DNA of 64,000 nucleotides from positions 86,801-150,800 of the forward strand of contig QXXC01000005.1 of assembly GCA_009911305.1 (NCBI GenBank). The letters are read 5' to 3'. Made by a program: the position numbers and the translations under genes. The stretch is from Clostridiaceae bacterium. GTDB taxonomy: Bacteria; Bacillota; Clostridia; Lachnospirales; Lachnospiraceae. This document shows, in pieces, positions 8,139 to 16,078 of this stretch (the first letter of the stretch is position 1; the number at the start of each line of letters is the position of its first letter). The notes under the pieces are model-generated. The model saw only the letters and a program-made list of their open reading frames with translations. It searched no databases and was not told the DNA's origin.

Positions 8139-8168
8139 ATTATACCTCACTACCCCCCCCCCAGTCAA
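8139..8168 (-). promoter_or_regulatory. Promoter with a ten-G spacer tract (candidate phase-variable switch)
   Basis: -35 TTGACT (8163-8168) and a perfect -10 TATAAT (8139-8144) are separated by 18 bases. The first ten of these are an uninterrupted G run on the minus strand (8153-8162). Loss of one G would give the optimal 17-base spacing. The leader to the ATG at 7985 is about 145 bases. Confidence 0.75.
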
Positions 8169-8319
8169 TAGTTTTTACTATTTTCTTACGATAAACGAAA
8201 TTTTTTTTGGAGTGACTTAAACTCAATCAAGAGTCGGAAATCATGTCCCGGCGCCTCCTTAAACCCACTTTTTCCTGAGAGAAGCCGCCTTTGGCTCCTT
8301 CTGCATAAAATCAGGGGGT
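8169..8319. other. Intergenic region between prfA and the secreted-protein promoter
   Basis: AT-rich stretch. Near the prfA end a weak hairpin (CCTGA/TCAGG outer arms around 8275-8310) lacks a U-tract, so a prfA terminator is not clear. No gene was seen. Confidence 0.4.
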
Positions 8320-9396
8320 TCAGGCCGTCTCATTTATCTTGGTCAGCTTTGCCGCCTGGTCGGCTGCAATCAAACTGTCGATAATCTCATACAGATCCCC
8401 GTCCATAACCGAATCAATCTTATACAGAGTCAGCTTGATCCGGTGCTCTGTCACACGCCCCTGCGGGAAATTGTAGGTGCGGATCTTTTCGGAACGGTCC
8501 CCGGTCCCGATCTGGCTCCGGCGCGCCTCAGCCTCCTCGCTCTGGCGGCGCTCCAGCTCCATATCATAAAGCTTGGAGCGGAGCAGGCGAAATGCCTTCT
8601 CCTTGTTCTGAAGCTGAGATTTCTCGGTCTGGCTGTAGATCACGATGCCTGTGGGAATGTGGGTCAGGCGGACCGCAGAGTCTGTGGTATTGACACACTG
8701 GCCGCCATTTCCCGACGCGCGCATCACATCGATCCGGATATCCTTGTCGTCAATGACCACATCCACATCCTCAGCCTCAGGTATAATGGCCACCGTCGCG
8801 GTGGATGTGTGGATTCGGCCGCCTGACTCCGTTTCCGGCACGCGCTGCACGCGGTGGACGCCGCTTTCGTATTTAAGCTTTGAATACGCGCCCTGGCCGT
8901 TGAGCATAAAGACCACTTCCTTAAAACCGCCGATCCCATTTTCGTTGACGCTGACCAGCTCGGTTTTCCAGCGGTTCCGTTCTGCAAAGCGAACATACAT
9001 CCGGTAAAGCTCAGAGGCAAAAAGCGCCGCCTCGTCCCCGCCCGCGCCGGCGCGGATCTCCACGATAACATTCTTATCGTCATTCGGATCTTTGGGAAGC
9101 AGGAGGATCTTAAGCTGCTGGCTCAGCTCCTCAATCCGCCTCTTTGCATCGCCCAGCTCCTCCTTTGCCATCTCGCGCAGTTCCTCGTCATTTTCCTCCT
9201 CCAGAAGAGCGACGCTGTCCTCCGCATCCTGCTTTGCCTTTTTATAATCCCTGTACGTCTCCACAATCGGAGCCAGATCCGCCTGTTCCTTCATCAGCTT
9301 GCGGAACCTGTTCGGATCCGACGCCACATCCGGGCTGTTAAGCTCCTGCATCAGCTCCTCATATCGAATCACCAAATCATCCAGTCTGTCAAACAT
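8320..9396 (-). CDS. prfA: Peptide chain release factor 1
   Basis: 358 residues, normal for RF1, which releases peptides at UAA and UAG. The ester-hydrolysis motif is in [10 protein letters not shown], and the codon-reading tripeptide position is PET in [14 protein letters not shown] (the P-x-T pattern of RF1 rather than SPF of RF2). The N-terminal helical domain precedes them. AGGAGG lies 6 bases before the ATG. It follows prmC by 12 bases, so the factor and the enzyme that methylates its GGQ glutamine are co-expressed. Confidence 0.97.
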   Translation of the reverse strand: MFDRLDDLVIRYEELMQELNSPDVASDPNRFRKLMKEQADLAPIVETYRDYKKAKQDAEDSVALLEEENDEELREMAKEELGDAKRRIEELSQQLKILLLPKDPNDDKNVIVEIRAGAGGDEAALFASELYRMYVRFAERNRWKTELVSVNENGIGGFKEVVFMLNGQGAYSKLKYESGVHRVQRVPETESGGRIHTSTATVAIIPEAEDVDVVIDDKDIRIDVMRASGNGGQCVNTTDSAVRLTHIPTGIVIYSQTEKSQLQNKEKAFRLLRSKLYDMELERRQSEEAEARRSQIGTGDRSEKIRTYNFPQGRVTEHRIKLTLYKIDSVMDGDLYEIIDSLIAADQAAKLTKINETA

Positions 9397-9408
9397 AGGA
9401 TACCTCCT

Positions 9409-10446
9409 CTATCGGTTCCAGCGGGCCTTCACCACGCGGTCAAGCCCCGCACTGTCCTGAATCGTCTCAATCCGGTCAAAACCGGCTATCCTCAGAATAC
9501 GCCTCACCCGTTCCGCCTGATCATACCCGATTTCAAACAGGACCGCTCCCCCTCTCGTCAGATGCTTGCTGCACTCGAGCGCCAGAACCCGGTAAAAATG
9601 CAGCCCGTCCTCCTGGCCGTCCAGGGCAATCCGGGGCTCATAATCCCGCACCTCCGGTTCCAGCTCTTCAATCACATCCGTTGGGATATACGGCGGATTC
9701 GCCACGATCACGTCAAAATATGCATTCCGTTCCATATCGCGGAACAGATTGCTCTCCAGCAAAACCATCCGGCGCTCGCGGATCCCGGGCGCCCCGCCCG
9801 GCTGGCCGTTCAGGGCCTTAAGCGACCCGGCCTTTGCCGCGGTCTGCCGATCCGCCAGATACGTTTTAAGCTCATAGCGCCAGGGCGTTTCCGATACCAG
9901 AAACGATTCCGAACGAACCGTCCCCTTCTGAATCAGAAATAAGCGCTTGGCATTCTTTTTGGCCATCTTAAGCGCCTCTTTGGAAATATCCACTGCCGTT
10001 ACGCTCCGGTAGCCGCCCAAAACAGCCAGGCTGACCGCGATACAGCCCGAGCCCGTACACATATCCAGCACGGAAAGCTCTCTCTCCGGAAATTCCCGCA
10101 GAAGCGTCTCCACCAGCGTCTCCGTATCCTGCCTGGGAATGAGCACATGTTCATTCACCGAAAATGTCATTCCCATAAAATCCTGATTCCCCAGAATCTG
10201 CTGCAGAGGAATGCGCTTTGCCCTCTTTTCTATGTTTTTACAATAAATCTCATACCCTTTCGCCAGGCGCTCTCTCGGAACCGGCCGGTTCTGTTCCATA
10301 TAATAATACGTCCTGTCGATCCCGAACGCCTTTGACAGAAGATACCATGCGTCCAGATCCGCCTCCCCGATCCCGGCCCCGGCAAGCGTCCTGCTCCCGG
10401 CCTCCAGAAGGCCGCGCCAGGCGGGAAGCTCTTCCTCTCGTTGCAT
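9409..10446 (-). CDS. prmC: Release factor glutamine N5-methyltransferase with internal insert
   Basis: PrmC methylates the GGQ glutamine of release factors using SAM. The SAM-binding segment VLDMCTGSGCIAVSLA and the catalytic NPPYIP are present. At about 345 residues it is some 60 longer than E. coli PrmC. The extra length is a basic, low-complexity stretch between AKKNAKRLFL and FDVIVANPPY. The ATG at 10446 is favoured: GGAGG is 9-10 bases upstream, whereas the ATG at 10455 lies almost on top of it. It is nearly continuous with yqhQ upstream and prfA downstream. Confidence 0.95.
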   Translation of the reverse strand: MQREEELPAWRGLLEAGSRTLAGAGIGEADLDAWYLLSKAFGIDRTYYYMEQNRPVPRERLAKGYEIYCKNIEKRAKRIPLQQILGNQDFMGMTFSVNEHVLIPRQDTETLVETLLREFPERELSVLDMCTGSGCIAVSLAVLGGYRSVTAVDISKEALKMAKKNAKRLFLIQKGTVRSESFLVSETPWRYELKTYLADRQTAAKAGSLKALNGQPGGAPGIRERRMVLLESNLFRDMERNAYFDVIVANPPYIPTDVIEELEPEVRDYEPRIALDGQEDGLHFYRVLALECSKHLTRGGAVLFEIGYDQAERVRRILRIAGFDRIETIQDSAGLDRVVKARWNR

Positions 10447-10451
10447 CAAGC

Positions 10452-11393
10452 TCATACCTCCGTCTCGGGAAAATTCTCCTTTAAATACGTTTTCCAGTCA
10501 AACACAGCCTCCGTAGCCGCAATTGCCACTTCAATCATCGAATCGTCCGGCTCCTTTGTCGTCAGTCCCTGCATCCACAGCCCCGGCCGGCTGACCAGAT
10601 CCATCCATTTGGAATTGCTGCGCCCCGCCAACTGCAGAATCTCATAGGAAACGCCCGCGATCACCGGAATCAGCACGATCCGGCTCAGCATCCGAAGCCC
10701 GATCGATTCAATCCGGATCACCATAAAAAACAGTATACTGATGACCATGACAATCAAAAGGAAGCTTGTTCCGCAGCGCTTATGCTCCTTTGAGCTCTCC
10801 CTCACATGCTCAACCGTCAGAGAGCGCCCGTGTTCCACACAGTTAATACACTTGTGCTCCGCCCCATGATACATAAACGTGCGCTTAATGTCCTCCATTC
10901 GGGAAACGAGCTTAATATAGATAATAAATATTGCAATCCGCAAAAACCCTTCCAGAACAGCCATCACATACTCTGACTTAATAAAGCTGCGGCACAGATT
11001 CGCGACAGCCAGAGGAAGAACCATAAAAACAGCGATTGCCATCAAAAACGACAAAACCATCACCAGGGCCATAATCGCCCCTTCCAGCTTTTCCCCAAAC
11101 AGACGGTCGAGCGCCTTCTCCAGACGCCCCGGCTCCGTCTCCTCATCCTCCTCAAAAAAGCTTGCGGAATACGTCAGCGTCCGCATCCCCAGGATCATCG
11201 AATCCGCAAAGCGGAACACGCCCCTTATAAAAGGAAGCGACAAAAACGCAGCCTTTTTCGTGATGCTCACATACCTGTCCTTTTTTACCTCAATCTCCCC
11301 GTCAGGCCGGCGAACCGCCACCGCATAATCATCGCGGTTCATCATCATGATTCCCTCAATCACAGCCTGACCGCCAATTCCCGAATATTTCAT
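10452..11393 (-). CDS. YqhQ-like DUF1385 membrane protein
   Basis: 313 residues. Begins with the family's signature SGIGGQAVIEGIMMM and has three or four hydrophobic segments, plus conserved HGAEHKCINCVE and KRCGTSF motifs that look like metal-ligand candidates. DUF1385 proteins are widespread in Firmicutes and commonly sit beside rpmE, prmC and prfA as here. The biochemical role is unresolved. GGGAG lies 9 bases before the ATG. Confidence 0.9.
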   Translation of the reverse strand: MKYSGIGGQAVIEGIMMMNRDDYAVAVRRPDGEIEVKKDRYVSITKKAAFLSLPFIRGVFRFADSMILGMRTLTYSASFFEEDEETEPGRLEKALDRLFGEKLEGAIMALVMVLSFLMAIAVFMVLPLAVANLCRSFIKSEYVMAVLEGFLRIAIFIIYIKLVSRMEDIKRTFMYHGAEHKCINCVEHGRSLTVEHVRESSKEHKRCGTSFLLIVMVISILFFMVIRIESIGLRMLSRIVLIPVIAGVSYEILQLAGRSNSKWMDLVSRPGLWMQGLTTKEPDDSMIEVAIAATEAVFDWKTYLKENFPETEV

Positions 11394-11443
11394 TTCCGCT
11401 TACTCCCAAAGCAACGCGCCGCAAAAGGCCCGCTGCCGCATAA

Positions 11444-11484
11444 ATAAAAAGGCTGAGTTTAATGTCGCCACTAAAACCCAACCT
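11444..11484 (-). terminator. Intrinsic terminator after rpmE
   Basis: On the minus strand GGTTGGGTTTTA pairs (with G-U pairs) with TTAAACTCAGCC, followed by TTTTTATTT. Confidence 0.75.
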
Positions 11485-11499
11485 TTACCTCGTTCAAAC

Positions 11500-11709
11500 T
11501 TATTTGTCTGCGTTAATGCCATACTTACGGTTGAACTTATCAATACGTCCACGAGCCGCGGCTGTCTTCTGCTGACCAGTGTAGAACGAATGGCACTTGG
11601 AACAAACCTCCACATGAATATCCTGTTTGGTAGAGCCTGTCACAAATTCATTTCCGCAGTTGCAAACGACCTTTGCCTGATAGTAGGCTGGATGGATTCC
11701 CTCTTTCAT
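11500..11709 (-). CDS. rpmE: 50S ribosomal protein L31, zinc-binding form
   Basis: 69 residues. The four cysteines (C16, C18, C36, C39, in VVCNCGNEF and EVCSKC) mark the zinc-ribbon C+ paralogue, which binds Zn2+ and can be swapped for a C- form during zinc limitation. The family motif HPFYT is represented by [11 protein letters not shown] 17-base-spaced promoter (11803-11831) reads into it. Confidence 0.97.
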   Translation of the reverse strand: MKEGIHPAYYQAKVVCNCGNEFVTGSTKQDIHVEVCSKCHSFYTGQQKTAAARGRIDKFNRKYGINADK

Positions 11710-11802
11710 ACTTTCACCTCTCTGTAATTATTCTTGTGCGATTTCCGACCGCTTTTTATATACTGCCGCGATATTTTTCGGCATTCTTTCGCAAGCTTAA
11801 TC

Positions 11803-11831
11803 AGTATAGCATACCAGGGTTTTATTTGCAA
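11803..11831 (-). promoter_or_regulatory. Promoter of rpmE
   Basis: -35 TTGCAA (11826-11831), 17-base spacer, -10 TATACT (11803-11808). Confidence 0.65.
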
Positions 11832-11904
11832 GCGGTTTTTGCAGTTTCGGGCTGCAAAAATCCTCCCCTGACAAAATGCACAAAAAACCTGTTCTCTTCC
11901 TCAC

Positions 11905-12019
11905 TTATCCACACTATCCACACCTTTTCCACAAACATTATCAAAAAGTTATTCACATCCATTCTTGTCCATTTTAAAAGAAAAAACAGTTATGCACCAA
12001 GTTATCCACATTATCCACA
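11905..12019 (+). repeat. DnaA-box cluster (seven same-strand 9-mers)
   Basis: Three exact TTATCCACA sites (11905-11913, 12002-12010, 12011-12019) and four near matches all lie on the plus strand: CTATCCACA (11914), TTTTCCACA (11925), TTATTCACA (11949) and TTATGCACC (11990). Very AT-rich DNA follows to about 12240. The cluster lies between divergent rpmE and hpf, not beside dnaA. It may be a DnaA-binding cluster that tunes initiation or local transcription. Confidence 0.75.
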
Positions 12020-12224
12020 TTTTTTTAATGTTTATCACCAGCTTTCAACAGCCGTATTTCCCCACCTGAAATTTTGTATATATGTCATAAACTTTCAAAT
12101 TTCGCCAAAAAATACAAGCATTTCCCTTGACAAAAAAGAAATGAATCAACGCTGTCCGGCCAAATCAATTTAAAATTATCGCAAAAAATTCCGAATAATT
12201 GTCTTAACAATTTTGCGGCCTGTC

Positions 12225-12253
12225 TTGAATTTTACAACCAAAAGTGCTATACT
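12225..12253 (+). promoter_or_regulatory. Promoter of hpf
   Basis: -35 TTGAAT (12225-12230), 17-base spacer, -10 TATACT (12248-12253). Confidence 0.65.
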
Positions 12254-12283
12254 AAATATATCCCAAAAAAAGGAGCGATGATT

Positions 12284-12811
12284 ATGCGTTATAAGATTAC
12301 TGGAAGAAATATCGAGGTTACACCGGCGCTCAAAGCGGCTGTTGAGGACAAGATCGGCAAGCTGGAGCGGTACTTTAACCAGGATACGGAGGCGGTTGTC
12401 ACCTTAAGCGTTGAAAAGGACCGCCAGAAGATCGAGGTCACCATCCCTGTCAAGGGCACGATCATCCGTGCCGAGCAGCACAGCAATGACATGTATGTAT
12501 CCATTGACCTGGTGGAAGAAATCATTGAACGTCAGATCAAAAAGTATAAAAATAAGATCATAGACAAAAAACAGGCGGCCGTCGCCTTCTCCGATCTCTT
12601 TATCAATGAGGACTACGAAGCCGACGACGGCATTGAGATAGTGAAAGTGAAGAAATTTGCCATGAAGCCCATGGATCCCGAGGAGGCCTGTGTACAGATG
12701 GAGCTTCTGGGACATGCCTTCTACGTATTCCTGAACTCCGAGACAGAGCAGGTAAATGTCGTATACAAGAGAAAAGGCAATACGTACGGCTTAATTGAAC
12801 CTGAATTTTAG
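12284..12811 (+). CDS. hpf: Long-form ribosome hibernation-promoting factor
   Basis: 175 residues in two domains: an N-terminal S30AE fold that occupies the decoding centre and a C-terminal dimerisation domain (from about residue 115, including AVVYKRKGNTYGLIEPEF-like ending VNVVYKRKGNTYGLIEPE). This is the long HPF of Firmicutes, which joins 70S ribosomes into 100S dimers in stationary phase. The ATG at 12284 is chosen: AGGAG is 8 bases upstream, while the ATG at 12278 is only 2 bases from it. It is transcribed alone, divergent from rpmE, with a DnaA-box cluster upstream. Confidence 0.95.
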   Translation: MRYKITGRNIEVTPALKAAVEDKIGKLERYFNQDTEAVVTLSVEKDRQKIEVTIPVKGTIIRAEQHSNDMYVSIDLVEEIIERQIKKYKNKIIDKKQAAVAFSDLFINEDYEADDGIEIVKVKKFAMKPMDPEEACVQMELLGHAFYVFLNSETEQVNVVYKRKGNTYGLIEPEF

Positions 12812-12851
12812 AGTTCAATTAAGTGAACACAGCCCTGCCGTAAACACAGAC

Positions 12852-12903
12852 AAAACAGGCCGCCTGTCCGGAAGAAGCTTCACCGGACAGGCGGCCTGTT
12901 TTT
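12852..12903. terminator. Strong bidirectional terminator between hpf and the kinase-like gene
   Basis: A perfect stem of about 20 bp (12852-12871 with 12883-12900 plus following T residues) starts AACAGGCCGCC and mirrors it. A-tract and T-tract flank it, so it can stop transcripts from both convergent genes. Confidence 0.92.
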
Positions 12904-12913
12904 AATGATCCTT

Positions 12914-13975
12914 TCACGAATGCACTTCCTGTGCCTTCGCCCTCCGGCTTCCGATCTGCCCGCGGTCAATCATACGCAGGATAAAATCCACCGTTCCGTC
13001 AATCCCATAGCTCGCCGTGTTGATGCACAGATCATAATTATTCGCATGTCCCCACCTGCGGCTGGTATAAAAATTGTAATAGCGCGCATGCTTTCGATCC
13101 AGCCGTTTTATAAGCCGGCTCGCTTTCCCGGCCGGTATATTATGGATCTCACATGCGTGGCGCACCCGCTGTTCAAAGGGCGCTGTGATAAAGATACTGA
13201 TATGGGGGACCTGGTTATTGGTCAGAATCGCATTTCCGCACCGCCCCATGATAATGAAATCCTCTTTTTTCGCCATATCGCACAGCAGATCGCTCTGGTT
13301 AAAGAATACGGCGTCCCGCTTGGAAAGGCCGTGGTACCGGCTGAATTCCCTGAAATGCTGGCGCAGTGTCAAATGGCTGGCGGACTCAAACACGCTGGTG
13401 GGGCCGTTTAAGCCCAGATCGCCCGTATAGTGGACGGAGTCCTGCACTGTGCCCTTCTCCGCCTCCAGACGCTTTAATACGGCCTGGAAAATCTCCTCAT
13501 CATAATAATTGATCTTCAGCTTATCCGCCAGCTTAAACCCGACATCCACGCCTCCGCTGGCATAGCCCCAGCTAATGCAGATAATCAGATGATCGTTTTC
13601 CGAAAAACGGTTCTGGAGATTTAAAACATTCAGCTTTGCAAGCTCGGGATCAATGACATCCCCGCTGACAAAGTTTCCGGGAAGCTTCATAACCTCTGTG
13701 AGGATCCGGTTGTACTCTGTCATAACCAGCTTTTTCTCCGCCCGATCCGGGATCGTCCGCGCCATATTTCCTATCAGGGCCAGCTCACTGCGCACGAAAT
13801 GGCCCTGGGGACGTGTGGTCAGCAGGGCGGTCAGCTCCCGCACGCACCGCTCCCTGTCACGGTTGAAGACGCGTCCCAGAGATGAACCGAGCTGACTGTA
13901 AACCTCGGCGTCCAGATCATAGATGCACTCCGCCAGCTCTCTGACAAAAGCCTCATTACTTTGCTCCTTCTGCAT
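12914..13975 (-). CDS. Cytidylate kinase-like protein with N-terminal helical domain
   Basis: 353 residues. The C-terminal ~210 residues match the cytidylate-kinase-like family (PF13189 type), with a P-loop-like ISWGYASGGVDVG and the motif FIIMGRCGNAIL. The loop is altered from the common GSGG form. The N-terminal ~130 residues are helical and unrecognised. In this family the natural substrate is often unknown, so a nucleotide kinase role is only likely. AGGAGG precedes the ATG. It is 15 bases downstream of the antiporter gene, so the two probably share a transcript. Confidence 0.8.
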   Translation of the reverse strand: MQKEQSNEAFVRELAECIYDLDAEVYSQLGSSLGRVFNRDRERCVRELTALLTTRPQGHFVRSELALIGNMARTIPDRAEKKLVMTEYNRILTEVMKLPGNFVSGDVIDPELAKLNVLNLQNRFSENDHLIICISWGYASGGVDVGFKLADKLKINYYDEEIFQAVLKRLEAEKGTVQDSVHYTGDLGLNGPTSVFESASHLTLRQHFREFSRYHGLSKRDAVFFNQSDLLCDMAKKEDFIIMGRCGNAILTNNQVPHISIFITAPFEQRVRHACEIHNIPAGKASRLIKRLDRKHARYYNFYTSRRWGHANNYDLCINTASYGIDGTVDFILRMIDRGQIGSRRAKAQEVHS

Positions 13976-13990
13976 TTCCTGTCCCCTCCT

Positions 13991-15436
13991 CTATAGAAAG
14001 AATAACACCATATTCAGCATAAACACCGGAACCAGGATTCCAAATGACCATACGAGATACCCAAAAAAGGACGGCATATTGACGCCATTCTCATCTGCAA
14101 TCGATTTTACCATAAAATTCGGCGCATTTCCAATATACGTATTGGCGCCCATGAATACTGCGCCCGCTGAGATTGCTGTCAGCATCTTGAGCGGAACCAT
14201 TCCCAGCGAGGTCGCCATCCCTTCCGTAAAATGTAAAGCCCCCGCCGTCGTCAGGAACACCAGATACGTCGGCGTGTTATCCAGAAAGCTGGACAGAAGG
14301 CCCGTAGTCCAGAACATCTGGGCCGGCTCTGTAATGCCCAGATTCGCGCCGTTTGCCTTTAAAAGCATCAGCGCAGGCTGCATGGTGATAAAAATACCGA
14401 TAAACAGCACGGCAACCTCATGAATCGCGCCCCAGGTAAAGTGGTTCGCCCTGCGGATCTCCTCCTTTGTCGTACGGAAAGACAGGAACGCCGCGGCTAA
14501 AATGATCACGATCTCAATCAATGCCGGATACCCAAGCATCACCTCACCGTACAGGCGGATTCCGCGCACATGGCCCGACGCATCCTGAAAAGCCGGAAGC
14601 GACGGCAGCATACCGCTTAAGATAACAGCCCCCACAATCATCACCAGGAAAATCAGGTTATGCGCGCCGCGGATCTTCACCTCTGTGCCCGGCTTGCTGA
14701 TATCCGGCTTCAGGCCCGTCGCAATATCCTTCCGGTATGCGCGCCGGTCGATCCAGTAAAACAGGAACAGCAGCACCGTCATGTTAAACAGCAGGATCGG
14801 AAACAGGTGCAGGCTCCAGAAAAAGGGAACGCCGCGCATAAAGCCCATCAAAAGAGGCGGATCGCCGATCGGAGTCAGGCATCCGCCGATATTGGATACC
14901 AGAAAAATAAAGAAGATAATAATATGGCGTTTCCTCTTTCTCCAGGAATTCATCTTAATCACCGGGCGGACCATCAGCATGCTCGCGCCCGTTGTACCGA
15001 TCCAGCTTGAAAGCAGCGTCCCCAGCGCCAGAAGCCCCACATTCACTCTGGGCGATCCCGCCAGATCGCCTGACATGGTAATATTGCCCGAGACGCAGAA
15101 CAGGCCGAACAGCAGGATAATAAAAGTCAGATAATCATTTATCAGACACTCCAGGATCGTCTCCAGAGCGGCTCCTGCGCCAAACATAACGGCAAAGGGA
15201 ACCGCAAACAGAACCGACCACAGCGCCACTGCATGCGGCTGATGCTCCTCCCACCATTCCGGCTTCACCAGAGGGAGCACGGCAATGCACAGAAGAAGCC
15301 CGGCAAAAGGTATGCACAGCCATAAAAGGCCCGGGCCGGCTGTCTCTGCCCCAGGTCCTTCCGCCGCCATCGCAGTTGCCGGGCTGCAAAACAGCAGAAA
15401 CGCAAGACTTACGCAGAATGCAAGCAATCGTTTCAT
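13991..15436 (-). CDS. NhaD/CitMHS-like sodium:proton antiporter
   Basis: 481 residues, polytopic, beginning with a hydrophobic signal-like segment. The sequence GTLLSSWIGTTGASMLMVRP followed by SNIGGCLTPIGDPPLL is characteristic of the ion-transporter superfamily that includes NhaD and ArsB. Expected role: Na+ (or Li+) export against H+ in the cytoplasmic membrane. Ion specificity is inferred. GGAGG lies 9 bases upstream of the ATG. The promoter is at 15497-15525. Confidence 0.85.
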   Translation of the reverse strand: MKRLLAFCVSLAFLLFCSPATAMAAEGPGAETAGPGLLWLCIPFAGLLLCIAVLPLVKPEWWEEHQPHAVALWSVLFAVPFAVMFGAGAALETILECLINDYLTFIILLFGLFCVSGNITMSGDLAGSPRVNVGLLALGTLLSSWIGTTGASMLMVRPVIKMNSWRKRKRHIIIFFIFLVSNIGGCLTPIGDPPLLMGFMRGVPFFWSLHLFPILLFNMTVLLFLFYWIDRRAYRKDIATGLKPDISKPGTEVKIRGAHNLIFLVMIVGAVILSGMLPSLPAFQDASGHVRGIRLYGEVMLGYPALIEIVIILAAAFLSFRTTKEEIRRANHFTWGAIHEVAVLFIGIFITMQPALMLLKANGANLGITEPAQMFWTTGLLSSFLDNTPTYLVFLTTAGALHFTEGMATSLGMVPLKMLTAISAGAVFMGANTYIGNAPNFMVKSIADENGVNMPSFFGYLVWSFGILVPVFMLNMVLFFL

Positions 15437-15496
15437 CTCAAAACTCCTCCACTTCTACTTCATGTTTAATCAAAAAAAATTCTTGTCCAGCCACCC

Positions 15497-15525
15497 ATTA
15501 TAACAAGTTTATCATCCTCTTACAA
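15497..15525 (-). promoter_or_regulatory. Promoter of the antiporter gene
   Basis: -35 TTGTAA (15520-15525), 17-base spacer, -10 TATAAT (15497-15502) with an upstream TG. Confidence 0.65.
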
Positions 15526-15654
15526 CCTTGCACACCGCTAAAGAATCGTTTAAAAACAGGAAAAAACTGTGTATATTCGCCAAAAAATAAATGCTGTTCA
15601 GAAAAAATCCGCCGCCCGTTCACGGCTCTCCCGCAGCGAAACCGCGTACAAAGC

Positions 15655-15700
15655 CAAAATCAGGCCTCCCCGGCATCACTGCCTGCGGAAGGCCTGGCTT
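15655..15700 (-). terminator. Intrinsic terminator of the glp operon
   Basis: A CAGGCCTTCC/GGGGAGGCCTG stem (15661-15670 with 15687-15696) is followed on the minus strand by ATTTTGG. It lies just after the DUF1667 gene. Confidence 0.75.
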
Positions 15701-15708
15701 TCATTCAT

Positions 15709-16074
15709 CTATTTTGCAAAAATCTCTTTTGTGGCGATAATATCCACGCCGGTTCCCGCTACATCGGACACGATCACATCCCCGATATGGACAGGAGCTT
15801 TCACGGAAACACCCTTGAGCGCTTTCACGCAGTCAAAGATCTTCCCCTTCGGTATATCAGATTTTGTCTTCACGGAAACCATATCCAGATGGCCTCCAGT
15901 GACATTGACGATGGAGGTCACAATCCGGGTGGGATTCGTTACCTCCTTGCGGGCGTAATCATCACCGCGCTTGCAGGTATTCCCCGTTACGCCTGTTACC
16001 TCTGCGCCGTCCATCTCTACCTGAACCATGCATCCCAGAGGGCAGCCGATACAGATCAATTCTCTCTTTTCCAT
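15709..16074 (-). CDS. DUF1667 protein, glycerol-3-phosphate oxidation accessory
   Basis: 121 residues. The N terminus has cysteines in CIGCPLGC and another in GNTCKRG, suggesting an iron-sulfur or metal site. DUF1667 genes typically follow glpA and a GlpB-like flavoprotein in Clostridia, exactly as here, and may replace the GlpC-type electron-transfer subunit. That role is inference. It is 4 bases after the flavoprotein stop and ends the operon. Confidence 0.88.
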   Translation of the reverse strand: MEKRELICIGCPLGCMVQVEMDGAEVTGVTGNTCKRGDDYARKEVTNPTRIVTSIVNVTGGHLDMVSVKTKSDIPKGKIFDCVKALKGVSVKAPVHIGDVIVSDVAGTGVDIIATKEIFAK

Positions 16075-16078
16075 ATTC

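Noticed and set aside
11900..12250. Chromosomal replication origin (oriC)
   Set aside because: DnaA boxes plus AT-rich DNA resemble an origin, but dnaA, dnaN and rpmH are absent and gene orientation does not switch around the site. It is reported as a DnaA-box cluster only.
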